Shown: positions 1 through 6,874 of the stretch, one piece after another
Position numbering within the stretch: the stretch's first letter is position 1
How the letters are laid out: every line of letters begins with the position of its first letter
NCBI GenBank assembly: GCA_023128855.1
Contig: JAGMDE010000027.1
Coordinates: forward strand, 1 to 19,644
Direction of reading: 5' to 3'
From: Thermoplasmatales archaeon
GTDB taxonomy: Archaea; Thermoplasmatota; E2; DHVEG-1
DNA length: 19,644 bases
Program-made: the position numbers and the translations under genes
The notes under the pieces: generated by a model
Database searches by the model: none
Told to the model about the DNA's origin: nothing
Seen by the model: the letters and a program-made list of their open reading frames with translations, nothing else

Positions 1-737
1 CCAGTGAGCCCTGAAATTTTATCTGCCTGTTTAATACGTTTGCAAATAACTAAAGTTGGTTTATCCTTATTTTTCATCAATAAATCCACTGCTTTAGGCA
101 CCCGAGAATCAGCTAAATAGACAAGACTCCTCCGTTTAAAAATCAATGAATCAAGATTCTTACGGATTTTCCATTTATTCTCATCACCCAGTCTTCTCAA
201 CCTACCTAAATATCTTCCAATAGCCTGAGAGCATTCATCATATTCCGATTTTTCAACTGGTGACAAATCAATTGCATGAAAATAAACCTTGAAATCACTA
301 ACCTTTGCTTCTTCCAAAGAAACATCAATGATAACATCACCACAAAACTCTAAACACTCTTTATTAGGCGTAGCAGATAAACCTAAAACGTGATTATAAG
401 AAATATTTTTATACAATCTACGAAAAACAGGACTAATACTCCTATGACACTCATCAACAATTAAAAAATCACATTTTAAACCCAATGATCTCTGCTTTGA
501 AAGTATATGAAAAGTTTCAACAACTGCATTAAAAACTTTATATTTTTCTAATTCCTCAATCCACTGATGCTTCAGTTTCCTCGTTGGAACAGCTACAATG
601 ATATCCTTATATCTATTATTCTTTATCAAGAGAATTGCTGCATAGGTTTTACCTGTACCTGGAAATGCCTTAACAACACCTTTCTTCTTGAATATCTTTA
701 ATAGATGATTTTGCCATTCATGAGGAGTATGAGCCAT
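1..737 (-). CDS. SF2 DEAD/DEAH-type helicase, 3' end outside window
   Basis: About 245 N-terminal residues of a superfamily 2 helicase are visible; the reading frame is open to the window edge. In order: an HEWQ segment (residues 6-9) close to the N terminus, Walker A PGTGKT (26-31), a motif Ia-like VPTRK (about 50), the Walker B box DECH (95-98), motif III SAT (121-123), then the start of the second RecA domain with LVICKR as a motif IV-like strand. Motifs V and VI would lie outside the window. The family uses ATP to translocate on or unwind nucleic acid. The protein starts almost directly at the first helicase motif, so it is a minimal helicase of the XPB/viral UvsW-like size class, with no visible extra N-terminal domain. 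The ATG at 737 is chosen because the Q-like motif follows at once and TATA-like sequence lies upstream near 783-792. The specific role is unknown. Confidence 0.9.
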   Translation of the reverse strand, partial: MAHTPHEWQNHLLKIFKKKGVVKAFPGTGKTYAAILLIKNNRYKDIIVAVPTRKLKHQWIEELEKYKVFNAVVETFHILSKQRSLGLKCDFLIVDECHRSISPVFRRLYKNISYNHVLGLSATPNKECLEFCGDVIIDVSLEEAKVSDFKVYFHAIDLSPVEKSEYDECSQAIGRYLGRLRRLGDENKWKIRKNLDSLIFKRRSLVYLADSRVPKAVDLLMKNKDKPTLVICKRIKQADKISGLT

Positions 738-782
738 ATTTATCAACTATTGAAAATTTTTTAATGATATGAGTTAAAGGTA

Positions 783-800
783 TATTAATATACATTATTA
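783..800 (-). promoter_or_regulatory. TATA-like promoter region of the helicase
   Basis: A palindromic AT stretch (GTATATTAATATAC on the minus strand) lies about 50 bases upstream of the helicase ATG and fits an archaeal TATA box with a short leader. It is called by sequence only. Confidence 0.4.
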
Positions 801-830
801 TTAAAAATCTAAGGCTATTGAGTAATAAAT

Positions 831-973
831 AAAACCTATTAGGTATGACATTAGAATCTGATTAAGACTCTATTTATAAAACATAAAGCGATTCTTAACC
901 TCTAATCACTGTACCCTGATTAGAGTCTCTTAAGAGAAATTTTAATTATAATCATAGTTTATGATTAGAGGTT
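831..973 (+). repeat. Repeat copy A (M1 variant + long-form M2)
   Basis: An M1 variant (AACCTATTAGGTATGA, 833-848) is followed by M2. CTCTAATCA (900-908) and TGATTAGAG (917-925) form a perfect 9-bp inverted repeat, followed by the palindrome TCTCTTAAGAGA (926-937). AACCTCTAATCA (897-908) also pairs perfectly over 12 bases with TGATTAGAGGTT (962-973), so the unit can fold in alternative ways. It ends 6 bases before the stop of the minus-strand gene at 980. Confidence 0.85.
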
Positions 974-979
974 GGATTA

Positions 980-1972
980 TTAAAAGAACTTCCAGACCTT
1001 TAATTCCTTAGAAGCATCAGAATCCTCTTTTCGATGGGCAATAACCTCTATCTTATGACGAATTTTTAAAAATGTAATATCGTCCCAATGATAAACATAG
1101 GGTTCTGAAGTAAAATTATATTTTGAATTATCATCGATTAATATTTCGACATGATCAATTGGCTCGCCGCCATACAATGAAACATTGATTTCGATATCAA
1201 TTGGGCCAACTATTATTGGAAAATAAAAAGGAAAAATCATTTTATTTTTAAAATAAATCCCATTTTTAGGTTTTATAATCTCAATAGTGATTTCGGGATC
1301 TAGTGAAAAATTAAACCAAACTGTTTCATTGTCACCAAGATCATCATAAAAAAATATCTGATTAATGTAAGCTTCTGCAGCAGTTTTCACACTAAAATAT
1401 CCAGGTCCAAGATTTATCGAATAAAAACCATTTTCTTTTGAATAGGTACCATTATAGTTTACATTCCCATGGACATCAAACCACATCGTATAAACAGGAG
1501 CATCGTAAATACATTCACCTGTGAGGTTATCTTTTACATATCCACAAACTTTTGATGTTTCAGGTTGACGTGGATACATTGACATATTAATCCAAACAGT
1601 TCCATTTTCAGGAATTTCAATTGGTCCAAAACCCCAAAAGTAATGATATCCATCTGCATTTGCCATGTATTCAAAAATGTAGCCAGCTGCAACATTATCA
1701 ATGATATAAAATCCATTTTCGTCAGACCAGGCTTCATACCAATATTCATTTCCCTGATAATCTTCGGTAGAAAAATCTATCCAAGCATCTATAATTGGGC
1801 CTCCTGTTTCAAAATCAGTTGTAAACCCACAAATCGTTGAATTTTCAGAATATGTTACCATATTTGATTTGCTTACAATTCTTGTGCTAGTTGATTGAAT
1901 AGCACTCATACAGATAAATAAAATGATTACAACTAAGGCAATTCCCTTTCTGAACAGAATTTGCTTTTCCAT
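980..1972 (-). CDS. Secreted/anchored Ig-like and carboxypeptidase-regulatory-like protein
   Basis: 330 residues. A hydrophobic N-terminal segment (about 9-27) after a basic start acts as signal peptide or anchor. Two similar beta-sandwich modules follow (about 45-135 and 140-228). Each opens with ICGF or VCGY, has an SDENGFY- or SKENGFY-type turn, and ends in a VW(I/F)N(M/F)S(M/L) strand; this is the pattern of carboxypeptidase regulatory-like (CarboxypepD_reg) repeats. The last part (about 229-330, starting ITIEIIKPKNG) looks like the Ig-like module common in secreted proteins of Thermoplasmatota. Several N-x-S/T sites suit an extracellular protein. No catalytic motif is visible, so a surface-binding or structural role is likely. 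A strong Shine-Dalgarno sequence (GGGGAGG) 6 bases before the ATG supports the start. Confidence 0.8.
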   Translation of the reverse strand: MEKQILFRKGIALVVIILFICMSAIQSTSTRIVSKSNMVTYSENSTICGFTTDFETGGPIIDAWIDFSTEDYQGNEYWYEAWSDENGFYIIDNVAAGYIFEYMANADGYHYFWGFGPIEIPENGTVWINMSMYPRQPETSKVCGYVKDNLTGECIYDAPVYTMWFDVHGNVNYNGTYSKENGFYSINLGPGYFSVKTAAEAYINQIFFYDDLGDNETVWFNFSLDPEITIEIIKPKNGIYFKNKMIFPFYFPIIVGPIDIEINVSLYGGEPIDHVEILIDDNSKYNFTSEPYVYHWDDITFLKIRHKIEVIAHRKEDSDASKELKVWKFF

Positions 1973-2031
1973 TTTATTCCTCCCCTACAAAATATAAAGA
2001 TCAATCTATTTATAAATATTTGGAGAAGAGG

Positions 2032-2183
2032 CTCTAATCATAAAACATAACACGACTCTTAACCTCTAATCACTGTACACTGATTAAAACTTGCTAGGTA
2101 TGATAATTTTATCTGACAGACTCTAATCATAGGATATAATTAGAGTTTAATATAGAATATACAAAATAATACTTTCAATGACC
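2032..2183 (+). repeat. Repeat copy B (M2-M1-M2 half)
   Basis: A well-preserved unit: CTCTAATCATAAAACATAA, then CTTAACC and CTAATCACTGTAC (2066-2078), ACTGATTAAAA, and an M1 variant with TTGCTAGGTATGATAA. A second hairpin follows (CTCTAAT to ATTAGAG, about 2121-2146). Its tail, TAATACTTTCAATGACC (2167-2183), recurs exactly at 14377-14393 after copy M, so these two copies share a longer unit. Confidence 0.85.
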
Positions 2184-2246
2184 TCTTGTTAAAGTTTATA
2201 AGAAAAGATTATTAATATGATTAGATATGATAACTAGGTGTTAGAA

Positions 2247-2474
2247 ATGAATTCGCCAAAAAAAAGTATCGATGAAAAACAACTTAATTCTGATTATCAA
2301 TGGTTAGTTATGCAAGGTCTATCTAAGTATAGTGGACAATGGATTGCGGTTCATGATAAAGAGGTAATTGCTAGAGACAATTCACTAAAAGCTGTATTAA
2401 AAAAAGTTACAAAATTACAACTGAAAACAATTCCACTGTATTTGCGAGTTCCTGAAGGCTCCGTAACAACCTGA
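2247..2474 (+). CDS. DUF5678-like small protein
   Basis: 75 residues from the ATG at 2247. This ATG is preferred over an in-frame GTG at 2238 because AGGTG (2236-2240) sits at Shine-Dalgarno distance. The middle reads YSGQWIAVHDKEVIARD, followed by a helix and a C-terminal strand ending PLYLRVP. This matches the pattern of DUF5678, small archaeal proteins often encoded just upstream of a retropepsin-like protein. The next gene starts 9 bases after the stop, and its ribosome-binding site overlaps this stop codon, so the two are probably translationally coupled. The function of the family is unknown to me. Confidence 0.75.
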   Translation: MNSPKKSIDEKQLNSDYQWLVMQGLSKYSGQWIAVHDKEVIARDNSLKAVLKKVTKLQLKTIPLYLRVPEGSVTT

Positions 2475-2483
2475 GGTGTCGTT

Positions 2484-2984
2484 TTGTCTTCTTCTCTTTC
2501 TTATCCGTTTACCCCTATCGAAATTAACGGAAAAACTGTTCTTCGACCAATGTTACGAATTATTTTAACTTATAATTCAATAGATTTTCCAACATGGATA
2601 TTAGTCGATTCAGGAGCTGATTACTCAATAATTAGAAGAGAAATTGTAGAAGATGCTTTTGGAGTTGATATCTCAAAACTTAAAAAAAGTGGTGAAACTT
2701 GTGGAATTACTGGAAAAACCAGTGTTGGCGAGATAGAAATTGAAATGAAATTTGGAACTTCAAGAAAAAAATGTGTAGAAAAAATTCCATTTAATGTTTC
2801 ATTAGAATCTTCAAAAGATCCACCTGTTTCTTTATTAGGGCGAGACCCATTTTTTTATAGATATAGAGTAGACTTTAGAATGGGATATACAGATGATCCA
2901 AGTTTAGGGAAATTTGTTTTATATCCTGAAGAACATAAAAGAAATGCCAAAAAATACAAAAAACCTTTAAAAATAAAAAAATAG
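2484..2984 (+). CDS. Retropepsin-like aspartyl protease family protein
   Basis: 166 residues. The key motif is ILVDSGADYSII (about 39-50): the D-S-G triad of a retroviral-type aspartic protease, with D42 as catalytic aspartate. The hydrophobic-G partner strand appears later as SLLGRDPFF. Proteins of this type (gag-polyprotein-like aspartyl proteases) have a single catalytic D-S/T-G per chain and act as dimers. The substrate is unknown. The start is a TTG at 2484, preceded by GAGGTG (2473-2478), which overlaps the stop of the DUF5678-like gene; no ATG is available before the conserved region. The stop lies 17 bases before repeat copy C. The C terminus is lysine-rich. Confidence 0.75.
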   Translation: MSSSLSYPFTPIEINGKTVLRPMLRIILTYNSIDFPTWILVDSGADYSIIRREIVEDAFGVDISKLKKSGETCGITGKTSVGEIEIEMKFGTSRKKCVEKIPFNVSLESSKDPPVSLLGRDPFFYRYRVDFRMGYTDDPSLGKFVLYPEEHKRNAKKYKKPLKIKK

Positions 2985-3000
2985 GTTTAATTATTCTTTA

Positions 3001-3136
3001 AAAACCTGCTAGGATTGGCATTGATATCTGACAAACTCTAATCATAAAAGATAACACAACTCTTAACCTATAATCACTGTACATATTAGATTTTCTTAGA
3101 TTCTAATCATAAAATATGATAACAGCATTGATTTCT
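3001..3136 (+). repeat. Repeat copy C (M1-M2)
   Basis: The M1 variant AACCTGCTAGGATTGG is followed by ATATCTGACAAACTCTAATCATAAAAG (given here in parts: ATATCTGACAAA, then CTCTAATCATAAAAG), CTTAACC, and an M2 core with one change (TATAATCACTGTAC). A second hairpin-like stretch, CTAATCATAAAATATGAT, begins near 3102. It lies between the converging genes at 2984 and 3196. Confidence 0.8.
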
Positions 3137-3168
3137 AATCAAAGTATTCTAATTGAATTATTTAATTA

Positions 3169-3189
3169 TTCGTTATACAATATAACGAA
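3169..3189. promoter_or_regulatory. Perfect 9-bp inverted repeat between convergent genes
   Basis: TTCGTTATA and TATAACGAA are separated by three bases. It lies 7 bases beyond the stop of the minus-strand winged-helix gene. It could be a shared 3'-end hairpin or a protein-binding site; nothing decides between these. Confidence 0.5.
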
Positions 3190-3195
3190 AGTGAT

Positions 3196-3567
3196 TTAAT
3201 GGGAAGTAGCGACTGCTTTTTTATTTCTTGTTTTATAATTTGTTTTAACAAGAGCAGGCGTATATTTCTTGACTGATTCTTGTGATTCAATGTCAGCTAT
3301 TCTCTTTGCTATTTCAAAATCAAATTTTAAAATGACTTGAACAAGTTTATTATCTAAATTCAATTTATATAATGGAGAGTTACCTTGCTCTCTTGTCTGA
3401 ATAATTAATCCTTTTTTCAAAAGGATGTCTTTTATTTTATAAACTGTAGGTCTACTAACCTGTGAGTGTTTTGATATTTCTGATATCGAATAATCATAAT
3501 CTGGATGATCCGCTAGAAAGTCTAATATTTTTGTTTGCGGGCTATTCCCAAAGATGTCTTTAAACAT
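3196..3567 (-). CDS. Winged-helix transcriptional regulator
   Basis: 123 residues with an N-terminal winged helix-turn-helix of the archaeal ArsR/MarR-like type. KILDFLADHP (about 13-22) is helix 1, SISEISKHSQVSRPTVYK (27-44) the turn and recognition helix, and the wing lies about 57-69 (TREQGNSPLYKLN). After a hydrophobic helix (72-95), the last 25 residues are basic and probably disordered. Such proteins bind DNA as dimers and often repress their own promoter. The gene diverges from another winged-helix gene at 3694. Direct repeats at 3598-3637 lie in the shared control region, over a minus-strand TATA-like TTTATATA, suggesting autoregulation. Confidence 0.8.
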   Translation of the reverse strand: MFKDIFGNSPQTKILDFLADHPDYDYSISEISKHSQVSRPTVYKIKDILLKKGLIIQTREQGNSPLYKLNLDNKLVQVILKFDFEIAKRIADIESQESVKKYTPALVKTNYKTRNKKAVATSH

Positions 3568-3597
3568 TCACTTCACTATAATAATATATGCCATCTA

Positions 3598-3652
3598 AAG
3601 TATATAAATTTTTTTGACAAGTATGTAAATTTTTTTTACATAATACATGTAT
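3598..3652. promoter_or_regulatory. Divergent promoter with operator-like repeats
   Basis: AAGTATATAAATTTTTTT (3598-3615) recurs with one change at 3619-3636, exactly 21 bp (two helical turns) later. The first copy contains a minus-strand TATA box for the gene at 3567. The second contains TGTAAA-N5-TTTACA (3624-3640). The 10-bp palindrome ATACATGTAT follows at 3643-3652. These are likely operators for one or both flanking winged-helix proteins. Confidence 0.55.
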
Positions 3653-3693
3653 TTTATTTAATCCTTTACATTATCAGATAAACAGGAGAAAAA

Positions 3694-3960
3694 ATGGTAA
3701 AGTTTACAAATGATGAGCTTGGAATACTCTACAAACTTTGGAGAAACAGATGCTTCGGAAAAGGGCACATGCTAGTTGACAATCTTATTGATGGTTTTTC
3801 TACAGGTATTCAAGATAAAATAGCAGGATCTTCTAAAGAATTAATGAGAAGAGGCTTTTTGGTAAGAAAATCCTCAAAACATGGTCAGGCTGTTTATATT
3901 AATCCTCACATGAGAAAACAAATTGAAGCTGAACTAAAAAAGAAATATCCGTTTTTATGA
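3694..3960 (+). CDS. Small winged-helix-like protein
   Basis: 88 residues, basic, apparently a single winged-helix domain. Helices lie around DELGILYKLW (7-16) and HMLVDNLIDGF (26-36), followed by a helix with ELMRRGFLVRK (49-59) and a wing-like hairpin SSKHGQAVYINP. This looks like a compact DNA-binding regulator; no effector domain is present. GGAG lies about 8 bases before the ATG. The stop codon TGA (3958-3960) lies inside repeat copy D, so the gene and repeat are fused without a spacer. The pairing with the divergent regulator at 3196 may be functional or incidental. Confidence 0.65.
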   Translation: MVKFTNDELGILYKLWRNRCFGKGHMLVDNLIDGFSTGIQDKIAGSSKELMRRGFLVRKSSKHGQAVYINPHMRKQIEAELKKKYPFL

Positions 3961-4025
3961 TAATTTTATCTGAAACTTTAATCATAAACGGGTAATGTTT
4001 GTCTTAATCTCTAATCACTGTACAT
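3956..4025 (+). repeat. Repeat copy D (5'-truncated M1 + M2)
   Basis: It begins inside M1 (TATGATAATTTTATCTGA), lacks the AACCTGCTAGG part, and continues to CTAATCACTGTAC (4011-4023). It starts within the final codons of the preceding gene and ends 8 bases before the stop of the minus-strand zinc-finger gene. Confidence 0.8.
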
Positions 4026-4032
4026 ATACCAA

Positions 4033-4215
4033 TCAGCTACTAGTGTCTCTTCCTTTTACTTTTTTATTATTACTTTCCTTTAAGTCTGCATTTAGTAATT
4101 TCCATTCATCTTCACATTTTTTACTACAAAACCATTTTTCATCTTTTGTTTTAATTATTTTTTGGCATAGTGGACATTTAACCGGTCTATAATGAAAATT
4201 TCTCACATGGGGCAT
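4033..4215 (-). CDS. Zinc-ribbon mini-protein
   Basis: 60 residues. CPLC (14-17) and CSKKC (30-34) make a C-x2-C/C-x3-C set separated by a short hairpin, as in small treble-clef or zinc-ribbon proteins. A helix and a lysine-rich tail follow. It resembles the archaeal DUF2116-type zinc ribbon family, where a WFCSKKCEDEW-like stretch is typical. It may bind nucleic acid or act as an adaptor; the function is not known. It stands alone between repeat copies D and E. Confidence 0.7.
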   Translation of the reverse strand: MPHVRNFHYRPVKCPLCQKIIKTKDEKWFCSKKCEDEWKLLNADLKESNNKKVKGRDTSS

Positions 4216-4294
4216 ACTTAAACATAAACATGTTTTAATTTAAAAATATCCGGTTGTGCTATTATCATCAAAAAAATGTAATGCTTTTTTAAGA

Positions 4295-4345
4295 TACTAA
4301 TCACTGTACATTGATTAAAACCTGCTAGGCATAACATTGAAATCA
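4295..4345 (+). repeat. Repeat copy E (M2-M1)
   Basis: CTAATCACTGTAC (4297-4309) is followed by ATTGATTAAAACCTGCTAGG and then a degenerate M1 tail (CATAACATTGAAATC). The M2 left half is missing. It sits between the 5' end of the zinc-ribbon gene and the 3' end of the gene at 4372. Confidence 0.8.
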
Positions 4346-4371
4346 AAAAAAGAAAAGAGAGACGGTCTGTA

Positions 4372-5910
4372 TTAAAGTTCTAGTAGTTGCCTTAGTATTT
4401 GAAACAAGTTCAGATGTTTCTCTAAGAAATTTATGATCGGTCTATTTATTGCTCTGTTTCTTGGCATCGAAATATCCATTTCACCCCATTGGCTTTCTGA
4501 ATCAAGAGCGTCTTTTGCTTTTGCTTTGATTGTATATGTACCTTTCAAGCTCCAACTATGTGATATAAATAAAGGATCACTGCCGCTTCCAGTAAAGGGA
4601 CCAACCCATCCAGTATCTGTACCGTCACCCCAGTCCACAAAGAAATACATATCATCACCTTCCCAGTCATAACTGCTAATTTCATAGGGGTAGTCTTCGC
4701 CAGGTTTACCACTATCAGGTCCTTTAATTTCTGGAACATCTGGTGGCCCAGGTTGTGCAATAGCACCGCTTCCAAGACTCATACTAGCCTCTTTAACATC
4801 ACTATCAGAAGAGAAAACCTCAATCATATTATTATCAACGGTTATAATATTTTCATCAATTGGAAAAACATACTGGAACCTATCCTCTGGATCAACAATA
4901 CCATTATCATTAAAGTCCATCTCATAAGACGTAAAATCAGTATAAGATTCGTCATTAACAGTAATGCCTGATAACAAAATTTCATAAGGTCCTAAAGTTT
5001 CAACAGTAAACACTGCCTGATTATCAGCATCATACATCATACAGGCTAATACATCTTCATCAAAACCAATAGGGCCATACTCATTATCCCCTGGCTGAAT
5101 ATTATCAACCCAATTTCTATGCCAATCACCATGATCACTGGCAAAGAAAATAAACTGTTCATTTTCATTCATGTTTTGACTAATTTCTTCAAGTGCATCT
5201 TCTAATCCATCATATGAACCAGGGTAGTCATACCCATCTGCGGTACCTCTTCCACCAACTGCTGTAACAGTTGTTTGATATTGACCTGCAAAATTTTCCT
5301 TGATTTTATTAAGTCTCCAAGTATCATAGGGCCGTCTTCCACCTCTATGTTCAGGTTTTCCAGCATAAAACAAAATATGACGACTTTGAATTTCACCGTC
5401 TTCACTTGTTGGTTCGAATGAAAAACCTTCTCCTTCTGGAACGTATATCTCAGGTGACTCATTCGCATGGGCACCATCTATTATATCAAAATAATAATCT
5501 ACAATATCTCTACCTGCTTCAGGTCTTAAATCCTCTGCAGCGTCCTCTCCCAAACCACCAAAATAAGCAAAACGCCCTCGCGGGGATGCAGTTATAACTG
5601 TTGTTTTAGGTCTCCCATCAAAGGTATCATGCCATTCATTACTAAAACATTGAGTAAAAATTAGAAGTGAACTATGACAATTATTAGTTGGAATGTGATT
5701 ATTAATGCTCGTTTCAAGAGTAGATTGATCAATATCCCATTCTTCATGTGCTGATAAAGTTGCATAATAACCTCCATTATTTTGAGAAGAACAATTGGTA
5801 TCAAAACGTTCTTGGTTATCTGTATTATAATGTGTAGTAATTGCTAAAATTGCAGGTGACATCATCAAAATAAAAAAACATAGAGATGTTAAAATCATTT
5901 TTTTAAACAT
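4372..5910 (-). CDS. Secreted PKD-domain protein with clan CD (C13/caspase-like) peptidase signatures
   Basis: 512 residues. A signal peptide covers about 1-23. Residues 45-145 include LLIFTQCFSNEW (C88) then TTVITASPRG, which resembles the catalytic-Cys strand of C13/caspase-like peptidases. Residues 178-262 begin with a RHILFYAG strand and reach QFIFFASDHGD (H260), resembling the catalytic-His strand. In canonical clan CD enzymes His precedes Cys; here the order is reversed. Residues 285-390 look like a beta domain with a DFNDNGIVDPEDRF loop. A PKD domain follows (about 395-487; VDWGDGTDTGW, SHSWSLKGTYTIKAKAKD). The last 30 residues (MPRNRAIN to LLEL) form a tail I recall from many secreted Thermoplasmatota proteins. 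GGGAGG before the ATG supports the start. Peptidase activity is unproven. Confidence 0.7.
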   Translation of the reverse strand: MFKKMILTSLCFFILMMSPAILAITTHYNTDNQERFDTNCSSQNNGGYYATLSAHEEWDIDQSTLETSINNHIPTNNCHSSLLIFTQCFSNEWHDTFDGRPKTTVITASPRGRFAYFGGLGEDAAEDLRPEAGRDIVDYYFDIIDGAHANESPEIYVPEGEGFSFEPTSEDGEIQSRHILFYAGKPEHRGGRRPYDTWRLNKIKENFAGQYQTTVTAVGGRGTADGYDYPGSYDGLEDALEEISQNMNENEQFIFFASDHGDWHRNWVDNIQPGDNEYGPIGFDEDVLACMMYDADNQAVFTVETLGPYEILLSGITVNDESYTDFTSYEMDFNDNGIVDPEDRFQYVFPIDENIITVDNNMIEVFSSDSDVKEASMSLGSGAIAQPGPPDVPEIKGPDSGKPGEDYPYEISSYDWEGDDMYFFVDWGDGTDTGWVGPFTGSGSDPLFISHSWSLKGTYTIKAKAKDALDSESQWGEMDISMPRNRAINRPIINFLEKHLNLFQILRQLLEL

Positions 5911-5978
5911 CTTTTTTCCTCCCTAAGTCAAATTTTTACAATAATATATATTAAATATGTAATTTTAAGTGTTTCTAT

Positions 5979-6065
5979 CTGCTAGGCTAGGTATGATAAT
6001 TCCATCTAATAGAAACTCTAATCAAAGAATATGATTAAGCTCTTACTCTCCAACCACTGTACAGA
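5979..6065 (+). repeat. Repeat copy F (M1-M2, diverged)
   Basis: GCTAGGCTAGGTATGATAAT carries a small internal duplication of CTAGG. An ACTCTAATCA...TGATTAAG hairpin (6016-6039) follows, then a diverged M2 core (CCAACCACTGTAC). It occupies the left part of the 370-base gene-free gap 5911-6280. The rest of that gap holds the inverted repeat at 6130 and the promoter of the gene at 6281. Confidence 0.75.
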
Positions 6066-6129
6066 CTAGCCTACTACTATATAACACTAAGTTAAATTTG
6101 TTCTTAAATTTCGTTACCATACGTAATTA

Positions 6130-6172
6130 TATAACCAGAGATACTGTATAATACAGTATATCCTGGGTTATA
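6130..6172. promoter_or_regulatory. Long imperfect inverted repeat
   Basis: TATAACC (6130-6136) and GGTTATA (6166-6172) form the outer arms. ATACTGTA (6141-6148) and TACAGTAT (6152-6159) form a perfect inner stem with a three-base loop; small bulges separate the two. It lies about 110 bases upstream of the gene at 6281. Operator, cruciform or RNA hairpin are all possible. Confidence 0.5.
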
Positions 6173-6204
6173 CAATGTAGTAAGGGTACTAAAAGTTAGA
6201 GAGA

Positions 6205-6259
6205 ATATAGGTAAAATTTATATAACAATATTTATACCTATATAGGTAACATTTATATA
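6205..6259 (+). promoter_or_regulatory. 20-bp direct repeats in the AbiEi-like promoter
   Basis: A 20-base element starting ATATAGGTAA at 6205-6224 recurs with one mismatch at 6240-6259, and ACCTATATAGGT (6236-6247) is a perfect palindrome between and overlapping them. The TTTATATA sequences inside are TATA-like. This arrangement suits autoregulation by the winged-helix protein encoded directly downstream, as known for AbiEi-type antitoxins. Confidence 0.55.
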
Positions 6260-6280
6260 TGTCTTTTTATTGCTATATTT

Positions 6281-6874
6281 ATGAAAGGAAAAATAAGAGA
6301 AAGAATCCTCCGGATATTACTCACTCACTCTGATGGTTCATTATATCAGTTTCTTATCTCAAAAGAAGCAAGGTGTTCTCAACCATGGGCACACTCATTT
6401 CTGAATAAATTGGAGAAAAAAAAACTGATTAAAGAAACAAGGGTTATTAATATTCAAGGGTTGTTTTCATATTGGTTAGAAATTAACGAATATCCAAATT
6501 ATCGGGAATATAATGTACAAAATCCTCTGGATTTATTAAAAAAAACAAATCTAAAATATGCATTAACAACATATTATGGAGAATATCTTACCCAAAACTA
6601 TCTGTTTCCATCTCGTGTCGAAATCTATATTCAAGAAGGAGATGCGATATCTTGGCATGAATTATTAACAGCAAATGGCTTGGTAGGAAAAGGTAACTTT
6701 AGATTGTTTCTTGATGATGAACATATATTCTATCACAATATAAAAAAGAAAAACTTTAGAATTGTTTCTATACCTCAACTTATTCTTGACTTATTAAGAG
6801 AAAAAGGTGTTGCTGAAGAAGCAGGAAAAATGCTAATGTCGAGAGAGTATCATGCCTTTATATCAAAAAATTGA
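6281..6874 (+). CDS. AbiEi-like winged-helix regulator/antitoxin
   Basis: 197 residues. The N terminus is a winged helix: RILLTHSDGSLYQFLISKEARCSQPWAHSFLNKLEKKKLI, about residues 10-50 (recognition helix near SQPWAHSFLNKLE), with a wing about 52-68. The C-terminal part (85-185) contains LTTYYGEYLTQNYLFPSRVEIYI and a VSIPQLILDLLREKG segment, as in AbiEi-type antitoxins and related archaeal regulators. The next gene overlaps the end by 23 bases and encodes a nucleotidyltransferase. This is the usual order of AbiE-like type IV toxin-antitoxin systems, in which the first protein represses the operon. The promoter repeats at 6205-6259 fit that role. The start at 6281 gives a short leader after the TATA-like repeats. 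Confidence 0.75.
   Translation: MKGKIRERILRILLTHSDGSLYQFLISKEARCSQPWAHSFLNKLEKKKLIKETRVINIQGLFSYWLEINEYPNYREYNVQNPLDLLKKTNLKYALTTYYGEYLTQNYLFPSRVEIYIQEGDAISWHELLTANGLVGKGNFRLFLDDEHIFYHNIKKKNFRIVSIPQLILDLLREKGVAEEAGKMLMSREYHAFISKN

Noticed and set aside
1534..1749. Open frames opposite or out of frame within the larger genes (also 4433-4971, 5202-5597, 7139-7321, 15420-15665, 16216-16410)
   Set aside because: They overlap well-supported genes entirely, have no ribosome-binding site or recognisable motif, and have odd amino-acid composition.
3995..4192. Plus-strand frame opposite the zinc-ribbon gene
   Set aside because: It overlaps repeat copy D and is phenylalanine/serine-rich as expected from an antisense shadow; the minus-strand CxxC...CxxxC protein is the better call.
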